The notes under the pieces are model-generated. The model searched no databases, was not told where the DNA came from, and saw only the letters and a program-made list of their open reading frames with translations. A program made the position numbers and the translations under genes. 53,225 bases of DNA from Desulfocucumis palustris (GTDB lineage Bacteria; Bacillota; Desulfotomaculia; Desulfotomaculales; Desulfocucumaceae), in contig NZ_BFAV01000153.1 of the NCBI RefSeq assembly GCF_002933875.1, forward strand, positions 1-53,225, read 5' to 3'. This document shows positions 15,768-22,843 of the stretch, piece by piece. The first letter of the stretch is position 1, and every line of letters starts with the position of its first letter.

Positions 15768-17703
15768 ATATTCCACGGGGACAAAAATTACTGCTTTTAT
15801 CATTGCCTGGCTTTGTTTAATAAGCATTGCCGGCAGCGGCTTGTATCTAATATTTAATCAGGAAGTTATTAACAGCAAGAGTTATTTTCAAAGCAGCGGT
15901 TTTAAATATGAATTTGACCGCCTGGTTTATGACGTTGTTAAATTAAATAGCAACCTTAAAAGCGAAGAGGACGTTAAAAATACTGGTAACGGGGAATATA
16001 CCGACAAAGATAACCTAGACCGTATAAATACCATCCAAAAGAGATTTTCCAACACAGTTAATTTTGCTTATTGTATAAGGAATTCCCAAAAAGGAGAAAC
16101 CATTACCAATGTAACGGCGGAAGACCCTGTGGCTTTATTGCAAAAGCAGCCTACTGTTGAATATTTTAATCAGTGGACATCTGATTGGGAGCATCCACTG
16201 GATGAAGAAATCAAGCAACTGCTGTCGGGAACCCCCTATGAGATTTATGCCGCGGTTATCGAACCGTTAAAACAGGGTGATGTGTTTTACGATGGTTTTA
16301 CCGCCTATAATAAAACAAAAACAATATCAACCTATGTTATATTCTTGATGATTGCATCCATAATATTAATGATTTTATCCTTTATTTATCTTGTTTGGGC
16401 CACCGGGCACCGGGAGCAGGGAGGGGAAATTGTTCTCTCACTGGTGGACAGAATTTACCCGGATGTACACTCCCTGATGGTATTTATTGCGGCAATTATC
16501 TCCCTGGCTATTGTATCCAATATCACATTTCACAATTCAGTGGAATTGTTTATAGTATTTCTGGTCTTTGGGATTGATGTATTGATAGGTCTATCCTATA
16601 TATTATCCATGATAAGACAGATAAAAAGCGGGCTGATAATTAAAAACACCTTGATATATAAAATTTTTTATTTATGCTTTAATGGAAGAACTTTCAAACC
16701 CTGGACCCTGCTGCTGCTTCTGGCGTACGGGGCGGTAAACGGCATTCTGTTTATGATAGCTTTTTCCGGTGATTTTTCACTATTTCTGATTTCAGTATTT
16801 TTAATAGCCGCCTTTAATATCGCCGCCATTTATTTTGCGGCCAGGTCTCTTTCATCCCTGTGGCAAATCATGGAGGCTGTTAAAGAAATATCAACGGGCA
16901 ATGTGGACTATGCATTGAATATCTCTCAAATATCCGCCGCCTTCTCGGGATTCGCCGGAGACATACAAAGCATCCAGGGGGGACTGAAACGGGCGGTGGC
17001 CGAGGCGGTCAAGGGAGAGCGCATGAAAGCGGACCTGATTACCAATGTATCGCATGACTTGAAAACACCCCTGACTTCAATTGTAAATTATGTGGACTTG
17101 TTAAAAAAGGAACATTTAAACAATGAAAACGCGGTGAATTACGTATGTGTTTTGGAAGAAAAGTCAGCAAGATTAAAGCAGCTTATTGAGGATTTAATTG
17201 AGGCCAGCAAGGCCTCCAGCGGTAATCTTGCCGTCAGGGCGGAAAAAATTGATTTACACGAACTTGTAATGCAAGCCTGCGGCGAATACCAGGAAAAATT
17301 TACAGAGGCGGAGCTGGATATTCACGTTAATGCTGATGATAAAAAAACCCTGATATTTGCCGACGGAAAACATATGTGGCGTATAGTCGAAAATTTATTG
17401 TCAAATGTATTAAAATATTCAATGCCGCGTTCAAGGGTATATATTGCCATTACCCGAAATGATCCCTATGGGATGCTGATTATAAAAAATATATCCTCTA
17501 TTCCCCTGGATATTTCCCCCGAACAGCTGACAGAGCGTTTCGTCCGGGGGGATTCGTCCAGAACCACGGAAGGATCGGGGTTGGGGCTTTCCATCGCAGA
17601 AAGTTTAACCAATTTGCAGGGAGGCAGATTTAATGTAAAAATTGATGGCGATTTATTCAAAGTAATGGTTGAAATACCTTTATTTCTAGAAGGCCGGGAG
17701 TGA
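15742..17703 (+). CDS. Sensor histidine kinase with multi-helix membrane domain
   Basis: A 653-aa membrane sensor kinase, partner of the upstream regulator. One helix (about 16-38) is followed by an extracytoplasmic domain to about residue 190, then five more membrane helices between about 193 and 370. The dimerisation/phosphotransfer domain has His438 in NVSHDLKTPLTSIVNYVDLL, and the ATPase domain has NLLSNVLKYSM and GSGLGLSI. The start is TTG at 15742. Kinases with this layout occur in Clostridia and often sense envelope stress; the signal here is not known. Confidence 0.92.
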   Translation: MDTKLKNIKYSTGTKITAFIIAWLCLISIAGSGLYLIFNQEVINSKSYFQSSGFKYEFDRLVYDVVKLNSNLKSEEDVKNTGNGEYTDKDNLDRINTIQKRFSNTVNFAYCIRNSQKGETITNVTAEDPVALLQKQPTVEYFNQWTSDWEHPLDEEIKQLLSGTPYEIYAAVIEPLKQGDVFYDGFTAYNKTKTISTYVIFLMIASIILMILSFIYLVWATGHREQGGEIVLSLVDRIYPDVHSLMVFIAAIISLAIVSNITFHNSVELFIVFLVFGIDVLIGLSYILSMIRQIKSGLIIKNTLIYKIFYLCFNGRTFKPWTLLLLLAYGAVNGILFMIAFSGDFSLFLISVFLIAAFNIAAIYFAARSLSSLWQIMEAVKEISTGNVDYALNISQISAAFSGFAGDIQSIQGGLKRAVAEAVKGERMKADLITNVSHDLKTPLTSIVNYVDLLKKEHLNNENAVNYVCVLEEKSARLKQLIEDLIEASKASSGNLAVRAEKIDLHELVMQACGEYQEKFTEAELDIHVNADDKKTLIFADGKHMWRIVENLLSNVLKYSMPRSRVYIAITRNDPYGMLIIKNISSIPLDISPEQLTERFVRGDSSRTTEGSGLGLSIAESLTNLQGGRFNVKIDGDLFKVMVEIPLFLEGRE

Positions 17704-17730
17704 TATCCTTTAAATCATAACGCCGTAAAA

Positions 17731-17774
17731 TATAAAAGGCGGCGGAAGCAGCCTGAAATCTGCTGCCTTTTATA
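17731..17774. terminator. Bidirectional terminator between the kinase and spoIVFB
   Basis: TATAAAAGGC (17731-17740) pairs with GCCTTTTATA (17765-17774), with an inner AGCAG/CTGCT stem. It serves the convergent kinase and spoIVFB genes. Confidence 0.75.
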
Positions 17775-17801
17775 TTCCTTTTCAACGTGGTACACAATCC
17801 G

Positions 17802-18677
17802 CTAATCATCGATTACTTTTCCAATCGGTAAATCCAAACCTTCGGCCATTAGCCTCTCCACAATTATGTCCTCTGTGGCCACTCCCTTGAATTTCAATTG
17901 GCTGTCCAATACTATCACCAGGTGAAACCTCCGGGGCACAAAAAGCCTGGTTATGTCCCCCAGGGAAACGTGCTCCAGAGCCACCAGCGTTTCGGCGGGC
18001 AATATTCCGTCTTCGTTTAATTCGTCTTTCTTTCTGATAACATGCTTCATGAACAAATAAGGAGCGGCCAGTTTTTCCCTGGTGGCGGCATAATAAAGAA
18101 ACATTCCCGTTATCATCACGTCCAGGCCGGTGAACCCGAGCAACAGCCCGGCCAGCCCCACCGCCACAATCAACACCGCCCAGGCCTGTCCAAAAGAGGC
18201 GGCCCTGTAAGTCGCCTTCTTTAAGCCCATGCTGCCCGCCAGAAAAGCCCGGTAGACCCTTCCCCCGTCCAGAGGCAAGGCCGGGAGAATGTTGAAAGCC
18301 GCTATGAGTATGTTGCTCTGCAGGAAGAAAGGCCCGATGTTGTCATCCCATATGCCGTAATTTTTACAGGCAATGGCTGCCAGCACCATTAGCATATTGC
18401 TAAAAGGACCCGCGGCGGCAATATATAATTCCTTCAGCGGGTCCAGCGCCGGCTCGCTGCCCATCCTGGTAACGCCGCCGAAGGGAAGCAGTTCCACCTC
18501 GGTTACCTGCACGCCCATTCTTTTGGCAGCCGCGGAATGGGCAAATTCATGTATGAGCACCACCAGGAAGGCCACAAGTCCCCTGTCCAGCACTCCGGCC
18601 ACAAAAAAAAGTGCTATTAACGCCAGAAAAAAAGGGTTGACGTATATACCAACCCCGAAAATTTTGCCTAATTTCAT
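17802..18677 (-). CDS. spoIVFB: SpoIVFB-like site-2 metalloprotease (M50)
   Basis: An intramembrane zinc protease of 291 aa. HEFAH (His43, Glu44, His47) supplies the zinc site in a membrane helix, and NILPALPLDGGR gives the third ligand Asp. Four to six membrane helices are followed by a cytoplasmic regulatory region (about 215-291) that resembles a CBS-type domain, as in SpoIVFB. In sporulating bacilli it processes pro-sigma-K in the mother cell. It lies 13 nt after the SpoIVFA-like gene. M50 proteases of this subtype also occur in non-sporulators, but the synteny is decisive here. Confidence 0.9.
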   Translation of the reverse strand: MKLGKIFGVGIYVNPFFLALIALFFVAGVLDRGLVAFLVVLIHEFAHSAAAKRMGVQVTEVELLPFGGVTRMGSEPALDPLKELYIAAAGPFSNMLMVLAAIACKNYGIWDDNIGPFFLQSNILIAAFNILPALPLDGGRVYRAFLAGSMGLKKATYRAASFGQAWAVLIVAVGLAGLLLGFTGLDVMITGMFLYYAATREKLAAPYLFMKHVIRKKDELNEDGILPAETLVALEHVSLGDITRLFVPRRFHLVIVLDSQLKFKGVATEDIIVERLMAEGLDLPIGKVIDD

Positions 18678-18690
18678 CTGCTCCGGCCTC

Positions 18691-19509
18691 CTATTGGACC
18701 GGAGGAGCTTCCAGCCTGCTTAAGGGATCCACCAGGGTGTTTTTTTCCCTCAATTCAAAGTGAAAGCCCTTTCCCTGAGCATCCCCGTCACCGGAAACTT
18801 CACCGATTATATCTCCCGCCGCCACAGCCTGCCCCTGTATAACCTTTATGTTCGCCAGGCCGGCGTAAAGGGTATAGGTTCCCTCGCCATGATCCAGCAG
18901 AATAAAACGCCTCAGCGCTTGATCATCACCAATCTTGGCGACTTCCCCCTGCAGCACCGCCTTCACCGGGCTGCCCGGCGGGGCGGCTATGTCAATTCCC
19001 GGATGAAATCTTTCCATGTTGTCAAGGCTGTCCTTGCTCCAGCCGTATGCCCTCACCAGCCTGCCGGACACCGGCAGGGGCAGCCCGGCGTCCCCGCCGG
19101 CTTTACCCATGGTTTCCTTGTAAGCCATTTCCCTGGGAATGACACTTTCAAAACGATTCTCTTCACCTGCCAGCTGCAGGCCCAGCTGCACCACCTTTTC
19201 CACCACCGGCTGGAAGTTCCAGTCGGTGGTGAGGACATATTTCAGTCCCGCCCGGACATCCTCTCCAAAGGGGCTCGGCCAATGCCTCACCACCACCAGC
19301 ACAGCCAGTATGCACACCGCCACCATTATTTTGCTGTACGGGCTTCTTTTTTTAGCCGGAAAACCCTGCTCCCAGGGGTCGGACCATTTACGGCCGGCGG
19401 GGCGGCCGTAATTGTTCCAGTCAAAATTGTAACCCCTGGTTTTCGCTGAGTCCAAATCATATTTGTATGTTTTTTTCCTTTTCCACGGCTTGTCCCAAAA
19501 CAAAATCAT
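18691..19509 (-). CDS. spoIVFA: SpoIVFA-like membrane protein with degenerate M23 (LytM) domain
   Basis: Predicted regulator that anchors and inhibits SpoIVFB. A basic N-terminal region is followed by one membrane helix (about 85-103 counting from 19524) and a C-terminal LytM/M23 domain (about 165-277). The first zinc motif is present (FHPGIDIA), but in the second, where an active enzyme has HxH, this protein has GFHFEL, so one His is missing and it is probably not a peptidase. ATG codons at 19524 and 19509 and a TTG at 19503 are possible starts; AGGAGG lies between the first two and is best placed for the TTG. Adjacent to spoIVFB as in Bacillus. Confidence 0.8.
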   Translation of the reverse strand: MILFWDKPWKRKKTYKYDLDSAKTRGYNFDWNNYGRPAGRKWSDPWEQGFPAKKRSPYSKIMVAVCILAVLVVVRHWPSPFGEDVRAGLKYVLTTDWNFQPVVEKVVQLGLQLAGEENRFESVIPREMAYKETMGKAGGDAGLPLPVSGRLVRAYGWSKDSLDNMERFHPGIDIAAPPGSPVKAVLQGEVAKIGDDQALRRFILLDHGEGTYTLYAGLANIKVIQGQAVAAGDIIGEVSGDGDAQGKGFHFELREKNTLVDPLSRLEAPPVQ

Positions 19510-19573
19510 CCCTCCTGTTCCCATACAGTGTCGTTACAATATATGGGAAGAGAGGGATAATTATGACAGACAA

Positions 19574-20950
19574 TTAAAATATCAATTTTTGCCTTCTTAC
19601 ATATATATTCATTAATATTCCAATGGAAATAAGGTTGGCCAGCATATTGCTGCCCCCGTAGCTAAAAAGGGGCAACGGTATACCGGTGACCGGCATGACG
19701 CCCGCGGTCATCCCAATATTAACCATAATATGGAAGGCAAATTTGGACACAACTCCCACGGCCAAAAGACTTCCGTAGGTGTCCCTGGCCATCATCGCTA
19801 TCTGGACGCCCCTGTACAGCAGAACAAAATACAGGGCCAGCAAGGTCACCGCGCCTATAAATCCGAATTCCTCACCCACCACTGAGTATATGAAGTCGGT
19901 ATGGCGAATGGGCAGGAAGGTATAATGACTCTGGGTGCCTCCCAGCAGGCCTTTACCGGACAGTCCCCCGGAGCCCAGGGCAATCCTGGACTGCCAGACG
20001 TGGTAGCCCGCCCCCAGCAGATCGCTTTCCGGGTCCATAAATATGGTCAGGCGGGTCATCTGGTACTCCTTAAGGGTATATTTATGGAATTTTTCATGTC
20101 GCTGGTGGGCTTTCTCGTGCTCTTTCACCAAAATATCGTAATATGTCTGGAGATCCTTTTTACTGCCGGTAAGATGATTTTTTTTCAGGTCGTTCTGCAC
20201 TCCCTGGTCACTATCCACGTACAAACTGTTCCCGCCAATGGCCTTTTTAACTTCCACCAGGCGTTCTTCCAGAACCATGTCCGCGCTGTGATAATAGGCG
20301 TGGACGTTATACAGGGTAACTCCGGCCAGCAGTCCTATGCCGATAATGCCGACCAGCAACGCGGGGCGCGCCCCCGCCGCGAATAGCATGCCGAAGGTAA
20401 TGGCTATAAATACCAGCGAGGTTCCTAAATCCGGCTGCGCCAGTATCAACAGCATCGGTATGCCCACAAAGATAAAACAGGGGATCAGGTCCCGGAAACG
20501 GTTCAGGCGCCCCTCCCTTTTAACCAGAAAATCGGCAAAGGTGATAATTATAATTATTTTAGCAAACTCCGAGGGCTGGAACTGAAAAGGTCCTATGGGT
20601 ATCCAGCGCTGGGCTCCCAGGGCGGTTTCTCCCATGAACCGCACCGCCAGCAGCATTACCAGGTTTAATATATACAGTGATCTGGTGTATTTGCCCAGGT
20701 CCTCGTAATCAATGTAAAGCACGGCCACCATGGCTACGATCCCGATCAGCACCCAGACAAACTGTCTTATGACGTATTCGTAGTCCAGTTTTAATAATTT
20801 AACAAAAAAATTCAGATCCTTAAGCTTCGTAAAGGAAGCGTCGGTGAATTCCAGGGTGGCGCTGCCGATTACAATCAGGCTGAAAATAATAATCAATAAT
20901 GTTGTTATGGCCAGTGTATAGTCAATATTTTTAATAATACGTTTTATCAT
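19574..20950 (-). CDS. rodA: Rod-shape peptidoglycan polymerase RodA (SEDS family)
   Basis: A SEDS glycosyltransferase that works with PBP2 in side-wall synthesis. About ten membrane helices are visible, with RWIPIGPFQFQPSEFAK, AQPDLGTSLV and the C-terminal TGIPLPLFSYGGSNM. At 458 aa it is longer than the usual ~370-400. The extra length is mostly a charged segment of about 80 residues at about 216-295 (20066-20305), placed in a large loop before the DPESDLLGAGYHVWQS motif. Start ATG at 20950 follows AGGTGA. Its position between min and spoIVF genes occurs in Clostridia but not in Bacillus subtilis. Confidence 0.93.
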   Translation of the reverse strand: MIKRIIKNIDYTLAITTLLIIIFSLIVIGSATLEFTDASFTKLKDLNFFVKLLKLDYEYVIRQFVWVLIGIVAMVAVLYIDYEDLGKYTRSLYILNLVMLLAVRFMGETALGAQRWIPIGPFQFQPSEFAKIIIIITFADFLVKREGRLNRFRDLIPCFIFVGIPMLLILAQPDLGTSLVFIAITFGMLFAAGARPALLVGIIGIGLLAGVTLYNVHAYYHSADMVLEERLVEVKKAIGGNSLYVDSDQGVQNDLKKNHLTGSKKDLQTYYDILVKEHEKAHQRHEKFHKYTLKEYQMTRLTIFMDPESDLLGAGYHVWQSRIALGSGGLSGKGLLGGTQSHYTFLPIRHTDFIYSVVGEEFGFIGAVTLLALYFVLLYRGVQIAMMARDTYGSLLAVGVVSKFAFHIMVNIGMTAGVMPVTGIPLPLFSYGGSNMLANLISIGILMNIYVRRQKLIF

Positions 20951-21081
20951 GCCGCTATCACCTGTCTAAAACCTTTTTTGTCCCAAAAACCATATAATAT
21001 ACATTATATAATTCTTTTGAGGCTATTTCGAGGGGAGACTTATCCCACAGGAAGCAAAAAACTCCTCCGGAATAAAAATAA

Positions 21082-21095
21082 GCTCCCGGGGGAGC
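21082..21095 (-). terminator. Terminator downstream of minE
   Basis: GCTCCC and GGGAGC pair; the minus-strand stem is followed by TTATTTTTATT. It separates the min operon from rodA. Confidence 0.65.
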
Positions 21096-21125
21096 CGTAA
21101 AAATTAACATTTACAGTTCAAAGGG

Positions 21126-21413
21126 TTATGCTCCGGTGGGAGCCATGCTGCCGGACCGTTTCATGCCCTTGACCGGTATGTTGGCCACCAGGGCTATTTG
21201 ATTTTCGTTGCTGTCCAGGCTTACCTCCAGGGCGGCCTCGTCTATCTCCATGTAATTGGTAATGACTTTAATTAAATCCGACTTCAGCGCTTCCATGATC
21301 TGAGGCGATATATCCGTCCGGTCATGCACCAGTACCAGGCGCAGCCTCTCCCTGGCCACGTTTTTACTGGGAGAGCTGTCTTTGCCGAATATACGTGATA
21401 TAAATTCCAGCAT
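21126..21413 (-). CDS. minE: Cell-division topological factor MinE
   Basis: A 95-aa protein that stimulates MinD ATPase and drives Min dynamics. ERLRLVLVHDRTDISPQIMEALKSDLIKVITNYMEID is the conserved MinE core, preceded by a short membrane-targeting start (MLEFISRIFG). The C-terminal dimerisation part follows. It lies 19 nt after minD. MinE with MinD in a Gram-positive is typical of Clostridia; Bacillus lacks it. Confidence 0.95.
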   Translation of the reverse strand: MLEFISRIFGKDSSPSKNVARERLRLVLVHDRTDISPQIMEALKSDLIKVITNYMEIDEAALEVSLDSNENQIALVANIPVKGMKRSGSMAPTGA

Positions 21414-21432
21414 CTTGTTCCCCCCCCTTTGC

Positions 21433-22224
21433 TTATTTCAAGCCCATAAATTTGCGCAGCCTGGTTAAAAACCCGCCTTCCTGAAGATCCATCAGGGGTA
21501 CCTGCTCGCCCTTTATCCTTCGCACTATATTGCGGTAGGCCTGGCCGGAGCGGGACTTATCGTCCTGTACCACGGTCTCCCCACGGTTCGTGGTTATAAC
21601 CACCATTTCATCCTCGGGTACCACGCCCAGAAGCTCAATGGCCAGTATATCGATGATGTCGTCTATGCTCATCATGTCCCCGGCTTTTACCATGTTGTAA
21701 CGTAGACGATTTACAATCAGTTTTGGTTCCCTCAACTCGTTTGCTTCCAGCAGTCCTATAATCCTGTCGGCGTCCCGTACCGCCGACACTTCCGGGGTCG
21801 TTACCACCACGGCCCTGTCAGCCCCGGCTATGGCATTTTTAAATCCCTGCTCGATGCCCGCGGGACAGTCGATGATTACATACTCAAACTCCTGCCTTAA
21901 TTCGTCGCACAGCTCCCTCATCTGCTCAGGGCTGACCGCGGTTTTATCCTTGGTCTGGGCAGCCGGAAGCAGGTAGAGGCCGTCATAACGTTTGTCCTTG
22001 ATAAGAGCCTTTTTATAGGGAATCTGCCCGTCTGTGACATTGGTGATATCATAAACAATCCTGTTTTCCAGCCCCATAACCACGTCAAGATTGCGCAGCC
22101 CTATGTCGGCGTCCACCAGCACCACCTTGTGCCCGGCGGCAGCCAAGCCCGTTCCTAAATTGGCGGTGGTTGTGGTTTTACCCACGCCGCCCTTTCCTGA
22201 AGTAACAACGATTACCTCGCTCAT
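21433..22224 (-). CDS. minD: Septum-site ATPase MinD
   Basis: A 263-aa deviant Walker ATPase of the ParA/MinD class. SGKGGVGKTTTTANLG is the P-loop with the signature lysine, DADIGLRNLDVVMGLENR and DCPAGIEQGF are further motifs, and the C terminus (GGFLTRLRKFMGLK) is the amphipathic membrane-targeting helix. It recruits MinC and is released by MinE. ATG at 22224 is preceded by GGGAGG. Confidence 0.97.
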   Translation of the reverse strand: MSEVIVVTSGKGGVGKTTTTANLGTGLAAAGHKVVLVDADIGLRNLDVVMGLENRIVYDITNVTDGQIPYKKALIKDKRYDGLYLLPAAQTKDKTAVSPEQMRELCDELRQEFEYVIIDCPAGIEQGFKNAIAGADRAVVVTTPEVSAVRDADRIIGLLEANELREPKLIVNRLRYNMVKAGDMMSIDDIIDILAIELLGVVPEDEMVVITTNRGETVVQDDKSRSGQAYRNIVRRIKGEQVPLMDLQEGGFLTRLRKFMGLK

Positions 22225-22262
22225 TACTTTTGTCCTCCCTTTTGTTGCTGTAACGCTTAAAT

Positions 22263-22676
22263 CTACCTGTGCTGCCGGTCGGCACTGGCATGAAACGGTT
22301 CAATGGTAACCACACCGTTTTTTATGCTGGCGATTTCCGGATGGCCTGTTTCGGGGGAATCGCCGTCCGGCGGCCTGGTAATATGATTGGCGATTCTCAA
22401 TTGCGTGGGCGCCAAACGAAAAGACATGACAATAGCCTTTTCGTTGCCCGAGGCCCCGGCATGCACCACACCCCTGAGCTGCCCCATGATAATAACGTTG
22501 CCCGAGGCCACTATTTCCGCCCCCGGGTTGACATCTCCCATAACAACCACATTTCCGTCATAATGCAGCCTCTGGCCGGAGCGCAGGGTCCGTTTTATCA
22601 ATATGGTGTTTTCGTCGCCAATGGTATCCTCCCCGCCATTTGCCTGACGATCGGGGTTTTTAATCAAGCTGTCCAA
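22263..22676 (-). CDS. minC: MinC, short form with only the C-terminal domain
   Basis: A 137-aa protein matching only the C-terminal beta-helical, MinD-binding half of MinC: LIKRTLRSGQRLHYDGNVVV, GDVNPGAEIVASGNVIIMGQLRG, HAGASGNEKA and APTQLRIANHI. The usual MinC is about 210-230 aa with an N-terminal FtsZ-inhibiting domain, which is missing. The TTG start at 22676 has a purine-rich SD, and a strong terminator at 22763-22793 lies just upstream, so no N-terminal domain is encoded nearby. Either another protein supplies FtsZ inhibition or this short form works differently. Confidence 0.88.
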   Translation of the reverse strand: MDSLIKNPDRQANGGEDTIGDENTILIKRTLRSGQRLHYDGNVVVMGDVNPGAEIVASGNVIIMGQLRGVVHAGASGNEKAIVMSFRLAPTQLRIANHITRPPDGDSPETGHPEIASIKNGVVTIEPFHASADRQHR

Positions 22677-22762
22677 GGAACGCTCTCCCTCCCATGCAAC
22701 TAAGGTTTAACTTTTCTACAGGCCAATAACCAAATCCTGCTAATAGAAAAAAGAAAAAAATA

Positions 22763-22793
22763 GAAAAAGCTGGAATGCGCATCCAGCTTTTTC
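22763..22793 (-). terminator. Terminator between mrdA and minC
   Basis: GAAAAAGCTGGA and TCCAGCTTTTTC form a perfect stem with TTTT on the minus strand, ending the mre-mrdA transcript. Confidence 0.8.
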
Positions 22794-22843
22794 TTTTCAC
22801 AAAATGATATTTTAAAAGCTCCATTATATACTTTCTCAACCTT

